Shown piece after piece: positions 1 through 9,189 of a stretch of 64,000 nucleotides of DNA. Position 1 is the stretch's first letter. Each line of letters opens with the position of its first letter. The notes under the pieces were generated by a model. It ran no database searches. It was given only the letters and a program-made list of their open reading frames with translations, and was not told the origin of the DNA. The stretch comes from Paenibacillus sp. FSL M7-0420. Lineage in GTDB: Bacteria; Bacillota; Bacilli; Paenibacillales; Paenibacillaceae. The position numbers and the translations under genes are program-made. The stretch covers positions 4,836,001-4,900,000 of the forward strand of contig NZ_JBBOCJ010000001.1 in the NCBI RefSeq assembly GCF_038002345.1, read 5' to 3'.

Positions 1-1
1 G

Positions 2-658
2 AATGCCATCCTGCTGAAGCAGAATGAGATCAAATTCAAAATGATGGCCAGCCAGATCAATCCCCATTTCCTGTTTAATGCCCTGGAGTCGATCCGGATG
101 AAGGCCCACACCCGGGGCCAGACCGATATTGCGCAGGTAGTCCGGCTGCTGGGCAAGATGATGCGCAAGAACTTAGAGGTCGGCGGAGGCAGAATCACCC
201 TGCAAAGTGAGCTGGAGACCGTGAACTGCTACCTGGTCATCCAGAAATTCCGCTACAATGACCGGCTGGCCTACGAGCTGTATGTAGATCCGGCAGCGAA
301 TACGCTAAGGATTCCGCCGCTTATTATTCAGCCGCTGGTGGAGAATTGTGTCATTCACGGCCTGGAGGACCGGATGGACGGCGGAATGGTCCGGGTAGAT
401 ATCCGGGTGGAGGAGGCCATACTTAAGGTTCAGGTCTCCGATAACGGAACCGGAATCCCGCCGGCCCGGCTCGCAGAGCTGCGGCAGATGCTGGACAACA
501 ACGATGACTATGAGACCCACAGTATCGGAATGCGTAACATACATCTGCGGCTGAAGCTGACCTATGGCCCGGAATGCGGCTTGATTCTGGCCAGCCAGAG
601 CGGATACGGAACACAAATCAGCTTCGCCATCCCTTTAAGGAGTGATTCCTATGTATAG
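2..658 (+). CDS. YesM-type sensor histidine kinase, C-terminal part (5' end outside window)
   Basis: The reading frame is open from the first bases, so the N-terminal sensor and membrane parts lie upstream of the window. What remains is the catalytic end of a LytS/YesM-class kinase: the phosphoacceptor motif SQINPHFLFN just after the window edge, then a HATPase region with the N-box NCVIHGLEDR and the G1-type motif SDNGTGIPP. Such kinases sit in the membrane, sense an extracellular sugar or its binding protein, and phosphorylate the adjacent YesN-type regulator. The 3' end overlaps the regulator start by 8 bases, so the two are translationally coupled. Sensing specificity cannot be read from this fragment. 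Confidence 0.93.
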   Translation, partial: NAILLKQNEIKFKMMASQINPHFLFNALESIRMKAHTRGQTDIAQVVRLLGKMMRKNLEVGGGRITLQSELETVNCYLVIQKFRYNDRLAYELYVDPAANTLRIPPLIIQPLVENCVIHGLEDRMDGGMVRVDIRVEEAILKVQVSDNGTGIPPARLAELRQMLDNNDDYETHSIGMRNIHLRLKLTYGPECGLILASQSGYGTQISFAIPLRSDSYV

Positions 659-2243
659 TGTGTTAATTGTTGATGATGAATTGTCTATCCGCGAAGGACT
701 TGTCACTCTGCTGGACTGGGAGAGCCTCGGCTACCGGGTGGTAGATACAGCGGCCAATGCGATTGAAGCCAGGCATAAGGCTAAGCTGTATTCCCCGGAT
801 CTGATGATTGTGGATATCCGTATGCCCGGGAAGGATGGACTGGAGCTGATCGGTGAGCTGCGGGAGGATCATGAGGAGCTGCATATTCTCATCCTGAGCG
901 GCTATGCCGACTTCAGCTATGCTAAGCGCGCGCTATCTTACAATATCGATAACTATCTGCTTAAGCCGGTCGATGAGGAGGAATTGCAGCTGTATCTTAC
1001 CGGACTGTCCACCGTGCTGAACGCACGGCTGGCACACCGCAAGAATCATGAAGCCGTTAAGGTCTGGAGCCGGGAGATGCTGGTTCAATCCCTGCTGATG
1101 GAGAGCAGTCTGCATCCCGCCCCGGCACTGATGGAGTCGGCGCTGGAAGCGGGGCTGCTATGGGATTCCTACCAGATCGTGCTGATCCGGCTGCTGCTCC
1201 AGGATCATGCGGACAACGGACCCTCTAGTAGCGTCAAGTCCCGGCTGACGTCAAGCTTCGAGGACAACCGCTGGGGCATCGTTTTCGCGCTCGATTCTTA
1301 TCTCGGGGTGCTGCTGCAGCCCTCTTACCAGAAGGAGCTGGTAAGCAAACGGATGGCCCTGCAGATCCGTGAGGCTGCTGCCGCAGAAGGACTGGAGTGC
1401 ATCATCACTGCCGGGGATATGGTGGACATTCTGACGGAGCTGCCGGTCTCGCATCAGTCGGCGCTGGCGCGGATGAAGGATCATTTCTTCTATGATGAGC
1501 CGGGGATGATTGGACCGGATTCGCTCAGGCTGAAGCAGGGGCTGCCTGCGAACCCCCAGGATACGGAGAGCAGGCTCGCTCCCGTGATGGACCGGCTGTA
1601 CTTCGCCCTGGATACCGGCAATCTCAGCGTAATCTCTGCCCTGATCCAGGAAGCAGGGGACCTTATGGCTGCTGCGGGCTTATCCGAGATGGCGGTGAAA
1701 TCCTATTATGTCCGGGCCGTCACCTCCATGTCTGGCAAGCTCTCCGTTCATTATAAGGAGCTTAGCGCTGCGCAGAGCCGGATGGAGGAGCAGATTCAGC
1801 AGATCTACAGGCATACCTCCCTCCCCCAGCTCCAGCGCTATATCACAGGTCTGCTGGAGGAATATGCTGGCGGGATTATCCGCGACGATATGGATGTCCT
1901 GATGAAGCGGATGGTCGATCTGATCCACCGGCACTATGACGAGAATCTGAAGCTGGAGACGCTGGCCGATGTGTTCACCTATAGCAGTGCCTATCTGGGT
2001 AAGCTGTTCAAAAACACCATGGGCTGCTCCTTCAACACTTATCTGGATACGATCCGCATTGAGAAGGCCAAGGAGCTGCTGGACCAGGGCTGCAAAATCC
2101 ATCAGGCAGCCAGCAGCGTCGGCTTCAGCGATGTCGATTATTTCCGTGAGAAGTTCAAAAAAATCACAGGCACCTCCCCCTCCGCTTACCGGAGAAAGGA
2201 GCCGGAGAATGTTTTTTCAGAAAGCGCTTACGAAAAAGACTGA
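651..2243 (+). CDS. YesN-type response regulator with AraC DNA-binding domain
   Basis: The protein is 530 residues when started at ATG 651, which has AAGGAG 8 bases upstream; an in-frame GTG at 642 lies inside that ribosome site and is less likely. Residues 1-120 form a receiver domain with the acidic pair in LIVDDE, phosphoacceptor Asp55 in IVDIRMPG and the Lys of LLKPVD. A long central linker (about 120-420) is typical of YesN proteins. The C-terminal 100 residues are two AraC-type helix-turn-helix units (SSAYLGKLFKN and VDYFREKFKK). It is the partner of the kinase just upstream and most likely activates the importer genes that follow in the same direction. Confidence 0.93.
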   Translation: MYSVLIVDDELSIREGLVTLLDWESLGYRVVDTAANAIEARHKAKLYSPDLMIVDIRMPGKDGLELIGELREDHEELHILILSGYADFSYAKRALSYNIDNYLLKPVDEEELQLYLTGLSTVLNARLAHRKNHEAVKVWSREMLVQSLLMESSLHPAPALMESALEAGLLWDSYQIVLIRLLLQDHADNGPSSSVKSRLTSSFEDNRWGIVFALDSYLGVLLQPSYQKELVSKRMALQIREAAAAEGLECIITAGDMVDILTELPVSHQSALARMKDHFFYDEPGMIGPDSLRLKQGLPANPQDTESRLAPVMDRLYFALDTGNLSVISALIQEAGDLMAAAGLSEMAVKSYYVRAVTSMSGKLSVHYKELSAAQSRMEEQIQQIYRHTSLPQLQRYITGLLEEYAGGIIRDDMDVLMKRMVDLIHRHYDENLKLETLADVFTYSSAYLGKLFKNTMGCSFNTYLDTIRIEKAKELLDQGCKIHQAASSVGFSDVDYFREKFKKITGTSPSAYRRKEPENVFSESAYEKD

Positions 2244-2330
2244 TTTCCCCCTGTTTTTACACTTAAATCTTCGGGTGTTTCCCGTCCTGGCGGCAGATTA
2301 TGATAAAGCTATATCGAAGGAGGGACATAA

Positions 2331-3287
2331 ATGAAAGCGATTACCACCGCGATGAAGCCGGAGCCTAAGAAATCCTCCTCCAGCTTCTGGGAGAAATTCC
2401 GGCAGCAGAAATACCTCTATATGATGGCTGTTCCTTTTGTCCTCTGGGCCTTTGTCTTCAGCTATCTTCCGTTATGGGGGTGGATGATGGCCTTCCAGAA
2501 GTATAAGCCGGGCAAATCCTTTTTCGAGCAAAAATGGGTCGGCCTCCAGTACTTCCGGGAGCTCTTCCAGGATGAGCAATTCTTCAACGCCCTGCGCAAT
2601 ACGCTGGCCATGAGTATTATGGGACTGCTGGCAGGCTTTATCATTCCGATTATCTTCGCTATTCTGCTGAATGAGGTCCGGCTGCAGGTGCTGAAGCGCT
2701 TCGTTCAGACGGTGTCGTATCTGCCGCACTTTGTGTCCTGGGTGGTTGCCGCCGGGATCATTACCAAGATGCTCTCCACGGACAACGGCGCAGTCAATGA
2801 CCTGCTGATGGGTCTTCATATCATCAGTGAACCGATCCAGTTCATGGCTAAGGGCAATCTGTTCTGGGGCATTGTCACCGCCTCGGATGTCTGGAAGGAG
2901 ACGGGCTGGAATACCATTATCTATCTCGCCGCCATCTCGGGCATCGGGCCGGAGCTGTACGAAGCAGCCAGGGTGGACGGAGCCAGCCGGCTCCAGCAAG
3001 TGCGTCATATTACTTTTCCGGGCATCCGGGGTACCATCGTGATCCTGCTGATTATGTCCATCGGCCATCTGATCAGCATCGGGTTCGAGAAGCAGTTCCT
3101 GCTCGGCAACAATCTGGTGCGTGACTACTCGCAGACCCTTGACCTGTATGCCCTGAATTACGGGCTGGGGATGGGACGGTTCTCCTTCGGAACGGCGATT
3201 AATATTTTCAACTCTGTGGTGAGTGTGATCCTGCTCTTTACCGCCAACGGCATCTTCAAAAAAATAACCAAGGAAAGCATCATATAG
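2331..3287 (+). CDS. Carbohydrate ABC transporter permease, LplB type
   Basis: A 318-residue integral membrane protein with about six hydrophobic segments and the binding-protein-dependent transport EAA loop (EAARVDGASRLQQ, around residues 204-216) that contacts the ATPase. It belongs to the LplB/YteP branch of permeases used for oligosaccharides or modified sugars in Bacillales. The start has GAAGGAGGG just upstream. It is followed after 12 bases by the second permease and then by the lipoprotein, so regulator, permeases and binding protein read as one unit. No ATP-binding subunit is encoded nearby; in Bacillales this role is often filled by a shared MsmX-type ATPase elsewhere. The substrate cannot be deduced. 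Confidence 0.93.
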   Translation: MKAITTAMKPEPKKSSSSFWEKFRQQKYLYMMAVPFVLWAFVFSYLPLWGWMMAFQKYKPGKSFFEQKWVGLQYFRELFQDEQFFNALRNTLAMSIMGLLAGFIIPIIFAILLNEVRLQVLKRFVQTVSYLPHFVSWVVAAGIITKMLSTDNGAVNDLLMGLHIISEPIQFMAKGNLFWGIVTASDVWKETGWNTIIYLAAISGIGPELYEAARVDGASRLQQVRHITFPGIRGTIVILLIMSIGHLISIGFEKQFLLGNNLVRDYSQTLDLYALNYGLGMGRFSFGTAINIFNSVVSVILLFTANGIFKKITKESII

Positions 3288-3299
3288 GAGGCCCTGCTC

Positions 3300-4199
3300 A
3301 TGATTAAAAAACTGGCTGCGGCATCCTGGTCGGACCGCATCTTCGATTTGGTTGTCTATCTCGCGATTACGGTGGTTACCGTCGCTACGCTATACCCTTT
3401 TCTGAACGTGTTGGCGATCTCCTTCAATGACTCGACAGACAGCATCAAGGGCGGGATTACGATCTATCCCCGGATGTTCACCTTCAAGAATTATGAGACG
3501 ATCTTCGCCTTCTCCGGACTGATTACCGGGTTCAAAATTTCGGTGCTGCGGACGATTATCGGGACCCTGCTCGGACTGGTCAGTGCCTCCATGCTGGCCT
3601 TCACCTTAAGCCGGGTGGACTTCCAGGCCCGCAAGTTCGTCTCTACCTTCCTGGCGCTGACGATGTACGTATCGGGAGGGCTGATCCCCTTTTACATTCT
3701 GATCAAAGATTTGCATATGATGGGCACCTTCGGCGTGTATGTTCTGCCCGGTCTGGTGAGCGCCTTCAATGTGTTCGTGATCCGCTCCTTCATCGACGGT
3801 CTGCCGTACGCTCTTCAGGAATCTGCCAAGCTGGACGGAGCCAATGACTTCACCATCTACTGGCGTGTCATTCTGCCGCTGACCAAGCCTGCGCTGGCGA
3901 CCATCGCCCTGTTCCTGGCTGTCGGCCAGTGGAATGCCTGGATTGATACCTATCTGTATAACGGCTCGAAGGACTCGCTGACCACCCTGCAGTTCGAGCT
4001 GATGAAGGTCATTCAGAGCACCACGACCAATGCGGATAATTTCCGCGGGCGCAACATGACTGAGGTGATGGCTCAGATCTCCCCGGAATCGGTCAAAATG
4101 GCGATCACCATTGTCGTCACCGTACCCATTCTGGTGGTCTATCCGTTCCTGCAGCGCTATTTCGTCAAGGGCATGACGCTGGGTTCGGTCAAAAGCTAA
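3300..4199 (+). CDS. Carbohydrate ABC transporter permease, YtcP/LplC type
   Basis: A 299-residue permease, partner of the one immediately upstream. It shows six hydrophobic stretches, the conserved early motif NVLAISFND typical of YtcP/LplC proteins, and the EAA-loop equivalent ESAKLDGANDFTIY near residue 176. The ribosome site TAGGAGG lies 8 bases before ATG. It should form the membrane channel heterodimer with the 2331-3287 product. The order permease-permease-lipoprotein behind a YesM/YesN pair is the standard arrangement for this transporter class. Confidence 0.93.
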   Translation: MIKKLAAASWSDRIFDLVVYLAITVVTVATLYPFLNVLAISFNDSTDSIKGGITIYPRMFTFKNYETIFAFSGLITGFKISVLRTIIGTLLGLVSASMLAFTLSRVDFQARKFVSTFLALTMYVSGGLIPFYILIKDLHMMGTFGVYVLPGLVSAFNVFVIRSFIDGLPYALQESAKLDGANDFTIYWRVILPLTKPALATIALFLAVGQWNAWIDTYLYNGSKDSLTTLQFELMKVIQSTTTNADNFRGRNMTEVMAQISPESVKMAITIVVTVPILVVYPFLQRYFVKGMTLGSVKS

Positions 4200-4276
4200 G
4201 CTGCTTAAGCGGTATCTTCAGGCTGCGGCCTGTGAATACAATATGATTCTACCAGACAAAGGGAGGGTTTCAATTC

Positions 4277-6031
4277 ATGACAAGAAAGACGGCGAAACCG
4301 GTTGTGGCGCTGATGGTGCTGACCTTGCTGCTCAGTGTGCTGGCAGGCTGCGGCGGGGGCAATAATAACGGCAACAAGAATACGGCTGAGAATACCGGGG
4401 CCAAGGCCACGAACAGCGGCAATGCCACGGCAACAGCTGAGGCTACGGCGGCGGCTGAGGACCTAAGTCCCCTGACACTCTCCTTCTTCGCGGAAGATCC
4501 CAATCCGAACTGGAACAATATGAAGGATGAGGTCAGTACCGTCATTACACAAAAGACAGGCGTCACCCTCGATGCCGAATTCGCTGTCGGTGATCCGCAG
4601 CAGAAGATTGCCCTCATTGCAGCGGGCGGGGATTATCCCGACATTATCTCTGCTAAAGGCGACATCGGGAAGCTGGTGGACGCCGGCGCGGTCCTGGATC
4701 TCACCGATCTGATCGATAAGCATGCCCCTAACATTAAGCGCGTGCTCGGCGATAATCTGGCCCGGGCCAAGTACACGAATGAAGACCAGTCGATCTACGC
4801 TATCCCAACCTGGGCAGCCGTGGATGAGAAGAAATTCGTAGCGGGCGGCGGCTTCGAGCTGCAGCACCGGGTAGTGAAGGAAGCCGGTTACCCGGAGATT
4901 CGCACCGTCAAGGATTACGAGAACGTAATTAAAGCCTATCTGGAGAAGCATCCGACCGATGAGAACGGCAACAAAAACATCGGCGTCTCCCTGAATGCAG
5001 ATGACTGGCATATGTATATTTCCGTAACCAACCCTGCAGTTGCGACAACCGGCGGCTCCGATGACGGTGAATATTTCATCGACCAGGAGACTCATGAAGC
5101 AATCTATCATTTCCGCCGGCCTGAAGAGAAGGAATACTTCCGCTGGCTGAACCACATGAACGATATCGGCCTGCTTGATAAGGAGAGCTTCGTTCAGAAA
5201 TACGACCAGTACAAAGCCAAAGTAGCGACTGGACGCGTGCTTGGCCTGATTGACCAGGACTGGGATTACAACGACGCGCAGCAGGCGCTCAAAGCCGCCG
5301 GCAAATTCGATCAGACCTACGGACACTATCCGGTCACCTTGACAGAAGAATACAAGGAAACCAGCTTCTGGCCTACCGGCTTCATGGGCGGCTACGGCAT
5401 CTCCATCTCCACCACCAACCCCGATCCTGTGCGGACGATCAAGTTCCTGGATTACCTGGCCTCCGATGAAGGTCAGATCCTGAACAACTGGGGTGTTGAA
5501 GGCAAGCACTATAAAGTGGAGAACGGCAAACGCGTAGTTCCTGCCGAGGTTCAAGACCGCATTAATAACGACAACACCGCCTTCACGAAGGAAACGGGCA
5601 TTGGCTTCTACTGGAACATGATGGTTCACTATGGTGACGGTGCCAAGGATTCTACGGGCAACTACTACACCAAGAACTTCCCTGAGCAGCTGGTGCTGGG
5701 CTATAGCGATGTTGAGAAAGAGACGCTGGCAGCCTACAAAGCTACGACCTGGAAGGATCTGTTCCCGAAAGAGGAAGAATTCAAGGAGAAAGCCTACGGC
5801 GCAGCCTGGAACATTTCAATTCCCGGTGAGGATGAAGTCTCCATTCTGGGCAATAAAATGAAGGATATTACGTGGAAGCGCATCCCGCAAGCGATTCTGG
5901 CCAAACCGGCTGAATTCGATAAAATCTGGGATGATTACATGGCCGATCTGGAAAAAGCCGGCGTGAAGAAAATGGAAGCTGGCTATACCAAGTATGTGCA
6001 GGACCGTGTGGAGCTGTGGACTAGCAAATAA
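4277..6031 (+). CDS. Extracellular solute-binding lipoprotein (LplA/YtcQ-like)
   Basis: A 584-residue secreted lipoprotein. Residues 1-24 are a signal peptide ending in the lipobox LAGC, so the mature protein is lipid-anchored on the outer face of the membrane; a Gly/Asn/Ala/Thr-rich linker follows. The rest resembles family 1 solute-binding proteins of the long LplA type, which are larger than the roughly 420-450 residues of ordinary sugar-binding proteins (compare the other two in this window). It closes the importer operon and supplies substrate to the two permeases. GGGAGGG precedes ATG by 8-9 bases. Confidence 0.92.
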   Translation: MTRKTAKPVVALMVLTLLLSVLAGCGGGNNNGNKNTAENTGAKATNSGNATATAEATAAAEDLSPLTLSFFAEDPNPNWNNMKDEVSTVITQKTGVTLDAEFAVGDPQQKIALIAAGGDYPDIISAKGDIGKLVDAGAVLDLTDLIDKHAPNIKRVLGDNLARAKYTNEDQSIYAIPTWAAVDEKKFVAGGGFELQHRVVKEAGYPEIRTVKDYENVIKAYLEKHPTDENGNKNIGVSLNADDWHMYISVTNPAVATTGGSDDGEYFIDQETHEAIYHFRRPEEKEYFRWLNHMNDIGLLDKESFVQKYDQYKAKVATGRVLGLIDQDWDYNDAQQALKAAGKFDQTYGHYPVTLTEEYKETSFWPTGFMGGYGISISTTNPDPVRTIKFLDYLASDEGQILNNWGVEGKHYKVENGKRVVPAEVQDRINNDNTAFTKETGIGFYWNMMVHYGDGAKDSTGNYYTKNFPEQLVLGYSDVEKETLAAYKATTWKDLFPKEEEFKEKAYGAAWNISIPGEDEVSILGNKMKDITWKRIPQAILAKPAEFDKIWDDYMADLEKAGVKKMEAGYTKYVQDRVELWTSK

Positions 6032-6084
6032 GCAATTCAGATAGCTTGAGCTTAAATGCACAGATCAAAGGAGTAGTCGCCACT

Positions 6085-6211
6085 GCGGAGATTTTGGACT
6101 TCCGGCCGCTGTTGTTGTAAGAATTTCTTGATTTATGCCGCTCTACGCGGTAGAAATCCGTAAACAAAGCGGACGCTACCGCTCCTACAGTTCCAAAATC
6201 TCCTCCGTCGC
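6085..6211. repeat. Dispersed palindromic element, copy A1
   Basis: About 127 bases whose ends are inverted copies (GCGGAGATTTTGG near the left end, CCAAAATCTCC near the right end) enclosing internal inverted segments such as CCGCTCTACGCGG and GCGGACGCTACCGC. A clearly related copy lies at 35949-36078, sharing TTGGACTTCCGGCCGCTG, CGCGGTAGAAATCC and CGCTACCGCTCCT. It is non-coding and lies in the 349-base gap after the lipoprotein gene. It could be a small non-autonomous mobile repeat or a structured REP-like element. Confidence 0.7.
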
Positions 6212-6264
6212 TCCTTCCTATTGACTAAAGTTTGTAGTTCAACCTATATTCCATTGCAGAAGGG

Positions 6265-6294
6265 CACCCGTGCGGAATAGCACGGGTGTTGTTT
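6265..6294 (+). terminator. Rho-independent terminator after the first importer operon
   Basis: A perfect 9-base stem CACCCGTGC / GCACGGGTG with a six-base loop, followed by TTGTTT. It lies between the end of the lipoprotein gene and the convergent XRE regulator and could serve both strands. Confidence 0.75.
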
Positions 6295-6380
6295 GCTGTG
6301 CTAGGATGCTGTAGTCGCTGGAACGATCGCAACTGCATTTTATACAACAGAATGCTGGAAGAAGGGCTTCGAAATACAAT

Positions 6381-7586
6381 CTAGCTATGCAGCTCGTAGT
6401 AAGTTTTGTTAATCATATCGGTGTATATGGAAGGCGGGTATTCCTTCACCTGATCATAAGCGATTTGGGACAGGCGTAGTGCTTCCTCCTTCAGGCCCCG
6501 GCGCATACAGATCTGTGCGCGGTAAGCATAAGCTGTCAACAGGTTGGCGCGGTCAAGCGGGTGGTAGACCTGATCCCCCGGCTCGGCCTTGGACAGGCTG
6601 ACCAGCGCTTCATCGTCCTGGCCGAGATGAACCCGGGCGATGCCGCACATGAGCTGGACGCTGGATGCATACGGTTCATCCTCCAGCGGATACTGCTCCG
6701 CCAGCGAGAGAACCTTACTGTATTCTCCCTTAGCTACCGCGAGTCTGATCTCTCCGATCTCCACCAGCTTCAGTGAATCTTGTGATTCAGTGAATTCTGC
6801 GAATGCCCGGGCCTTCTTCATGGCTTCCTCTGCCGCCAAGGTCTCTCCTTCGGTCAGCGCCAGAATCCCAAGCACCCGGTACAGATGATCCGTCATATAG
6901 TAGATTCCCTCTTCCCGCGACACCTGAAGCGCCGACAGCGCCGCCGCACGGCTTCCCGCATAGTCCCCCAGGGCAGACAAGCTAATGCTCTCTGCATAAT
7001 GAAGCTCGATTTCAAAGATAAAATCATTCCCCACCTTATTATCCTCGTACTCCTTACGGACCCGGCGGATCAGCTCCAGCCCTTCCGCGTATCTGCTCTG
7101 TGCGAAATTCAGGGCATAGGAAATATACTGCACCTTCGCCCGTTCCACGAATAAGCCGAAGCGTTCATAGATCAGCGCTGCCCGCGCAAGCTCCGCTTCC
7201 CCGCCTCCGGCGCCTGTATAGAAAAGGGAGCTTACATAGAACTCCAGCAGACGCGCAGCGTCAATCGTCATCGGAAGCGTTCGCTCCGTTAGCGGCTGGA
7301 GCCGCTGGATGACCTCTCTGTAATTCTTCGCCTTAAACTCCGCCTCCATCTCCCGGACAAGCGGAGCCAGCTCCGCCTCCTCCTCGCCTTCAAGGAAGTA
7401 GCCCGGATCAACGCCCAGCCGGCCGGCCAGAACCTGCAGGCTGTTCATTGAGGGCAAGGCCCGGCCATTCTCGATTTGACTCAGCATGCTCTTGGTCATA
7501 TGGTCTCCGGCGAGGTCCGTCTGCGTAAGCCCCTTAGCCTTGCGCAGTTGCTTGACTTTCTCTCCGATGGTTTGTTTGGTGGTCAT
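6381..7586 (-). CDS. XRE-family transcriptional regulator with TPR domain
   Basis: A 401-residue protein. Residues 9-62 form a Cro/CI-type helix-turn-helix (GLTQTDLAGDHMTKSMLSQI). The remainder is all-helical with TPR-like repeats, the architecture of peptide-responsive regulators such as PlcR, Rgg or Rap-like proteins. It is divergent from an MFS exporter; the 173-base gap holds two almost identical palindromes, one of which overlaps the exporter promoter. The simplest reading is a regulator that controls its neighbour and perhaps itself. Whether it senses a peptide or a small exported molecule is unknown, and no small peptide gene was seen next to it. Confidence 0.88.
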   Translation of the reverse strand: MTTKQTIGEKVKQLRKAKGLTQTDLAGDHMTKSMLSQIENGRALPSMNSLQVLAGRLGVDPGYFLEGEEEAELAPLVREMEAEFKAKNYREVIQRLQPLTERTLPMTIDAARLLEFYVSSLFYTGAGGGEAELARAALIYERFGLFVERAKVQYISYALNFAQSRYAEGLELIRRVRKEYEDNKVGNDFIFEIELHYAESISLSALGDYAGSRAAALSALQVSREEGIYYMTDHLYRVLGILALTEGETLAAEEAMKKARAFAEFTESQDSLKLVEIGEIRLAVAKGEYSKVLSLAEQYPLEDEPYASSVQLMCGIARVHLGQDDEALVSLSKAEPGDQVYHPLDRANLLTAYAYRAQICMRRGLKEEALRLSQIAYDQVKEYPPSIYTDMINKTYYELHS

Positions 7587-7663
7587 CTGCTTGCCAACTT
7601 TCCAGGTAGCTTTTCTTTTCAGTATAGCTTACCTATACCCTAAGAGAAAGCTGGAAATACCTT

Positions 7664-7686
7664 AAAGTTAAATTATATTAAACTTT
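7664..7686. promoter_or_regulatory. Operator-like palindrome O1
   Basis: A 23-base near-perfect palindrome, AAAGTTAAATT...TTAAACTTT. Its reverse complement matches the second palindrome at 7718-7740 at nearly all positions. It lies just upstream of the MFS promoter -35 box. Centre-to-centre distance to O2 is 54 bases, about five helical turns. Confidence 0.7.
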
Positions 7687-7689
7687 TTG

Positions 7690-7718
7690 TTGCATTTCTG
7701 AACTTTCACTCTTACAAT
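7690..7718 (+). promoter_or_regulatory. Sigma-A-like promoter of the MFS exporter
   Basis: TTGCAT at 7690-7695, a 17-base spacer and TACAAT at 7713-7718. The promoter sits between the two palindromes, and the second begins on the last base of the -10 box. Confidence 0.65.
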
Positions 7719-7740
7719 AAGTTTAATTAAATTTAACTTT
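7718..7740. promoter_or_regulatory. Operator-like palindrome O2
   Basis: A 23-base palindrome, TAAGTTTAATT...TTTAACTTT, covering the expected transcription start of the exporter gene. Occupation here would block RNA polymerase, which suggests repression by the divergent XRE-TPR regulator. Confidence 0.7.
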
Positions 7741-7759
7741 TGACCAAGGGAGTGCTAGT

Positions 7760-9106
7760 ATGTCTCAAATAACATCCGCAACCCATGATAAGACAGCGAC
7801 TAACCGTAACATATTCCTCTTCTTCGGCAGCAAACTGGTCTCTGTTCTCGGCTCCAGTATGTACACCTTCGTAGCCGGTCTGTACATTCTGAACGAGACC
7901 GGTTCCGGGAGCAGTTTCGCTGTTACACTGCTGTGCGGTCTTCTGCCCGGCATCCTGATGTCCCCATTCGCCGGTGTGCTCGCCGACAGAGTCAGCCGCC
8001 GCAGGCTGCTGATCGGCTCGGATCTGGCGAGTGCCCTGATTATGTCCCTGGCCTTCCTGTTTGTCGCGCTGGAAGGGATGTCCGTATGGCCTATCTATCT
8101 GTCACTCATTCTATTATCTATCTGCTCTACCTTCTATAGTATCTCTGTCTCCTCCTCGATGATGATGCTTGTAGACAGCGGCTCCGTCCAGCGGGCCGGA
8201 TCACTGAATCAGATTGCCGGATCGGCTGGCCACCTGCTGGCTCCGATTCTCGCCGGCCTGCTGTATGCCTTTCTCCCGCTACAGGATTTCATGCTGTTGA
8301 ACGCGGCAGGCTTCACCGTTTCGACTGTGATGGGCTGCATGCTGAAGTACAAGCCGATTCCGCGGCTTCAAGCTGCCAGTGAACCCGCCGAAGCCGCAGG
8401 TCCCCGGCCGCTCTTCGAACGTCTGGGCACTGCTGTTAACGGGGTCCGCACGAATCTGCAGGAAGGCTTCGCTTATGTGATCCGCCGTCCGGTCCTCCGT
8501 TCCCTGATGGGGATTGTGTTCTGGATTAATTTCTTCGTTGTCGCCCTGAATGTTGTGCTGCCCTATGTTGCAGTACAGACGCTGGGACTCTCCTCAAGGC
8601 AATATGGAGTCCTCGAAGCGATGCTGGCAGCAGGCGTACTATTGATGTCGCTGCTGCTTGCTATACTTCCCCAGAGCAAGAGTCCGGTGAAGCCAATCCT
8701 CGGAGGCTTAAGCGCGCTGGCAGTGTTATTCCTCGCACTGGCGGTTCCGCTGCTGCTGCATTTCACCCCGAATGCCACCTTCCTTCTCTTCTTGCCGCTG
8801 CTGGTCCTTATCGGCGTCATGATTATGTTCATTAACATTCCGATTCAGGTCTATCTGCAGCAGACCACCGAGGAAGAGTACCGTGGACGCGTATTCGGGC
8901 TGGTGGAGGGCATCGCCGGTTCCATCGCTCCGCTCGGAATGCTGCTCTATGGAGTCCTCCTCGACCGGATTCCCGGCTCGTTCATTCTGCTCGGCTCCGG
9001 TGCAGCTATTCTGGCGGTCACGCTGGCCGGATGGAGAGGCCTCATCCGCAGCGGTGCCGCTGATCAACAGGTTGCCCAGGGGAAGACAGAGCAGGCGGGA
9101 GCCTGA
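7760..9106 (+). CDS. MFS transporter, probable drug/metabolite exporter
   Basis: A 448-residue membrane protein with about 12 hydrophobic segments and the MFS motif A between the second and third of them (GVLADRVSRRR, residues 72-82). The pattern fits the MFS_3-type efflux group that contains macrolide and siderophore exporters. It is divergent from the XRE-TPR gene with two operators and a good promoter in between, the usual layout of an inducible efflux pump. AAGGGAG lies 7 bases before ATG. The substrate is not readable from sequence. Confidence 0.9.
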   Translation: MSQITSATHDKTATNRNIFLFFGSKLVSVLGSSMYTFVAGLYILNETGSGSSFAVTLLCGLLPGILMSPFAGVLADRVSRRRLLIGSDLASALIMSLAFLFVALEGMSVWPIYLSLILLSICSTFYSISVSSSMMMLVDSGSVQRAGSLNQIAGSAGHLLAPILAGLLYAFLPLQDFMLLNAAGFTVSTVMGCMLKYKPIPRLQAASEPAEAAGPRPLFERLGTAVNGVRTNLQEGFAYVIRRPVLRSLMGIVFWINFFVVALNVVLPYVAVQTLGLSSRQYGVLEAMLAAGVLLMSLLLAILPQSKSPVKPILGGLSALAVLFLALAVPLLLHFTPNATFLLFLPLLVLIGVMIMFINIPIQVYLQQTTEEEYRGRVFGLVEGIAGSIAPLGMLLYGVLLDRIPGSFILLGSGAAILAVTLAGWRGLIRSGAADQQVAQGKTEQAGA

Positions 9107-9189
9107 ATGTCTGAATTGACCATAGCTGGCAAGCTGTCCAATTGATACGCTTAACACAGCAGAATCTAATCAAGGAGGCGGAACGTTAT

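Noticed and set aside
4463..5629. 388-residue open frame on the minus strand opposite the first lipoprotein gene
   Set aside because: Antisense to a clear lipoprotein gene, no ribosome site, and the product has no recognisable motif; a side effect of GC-rich codon use.
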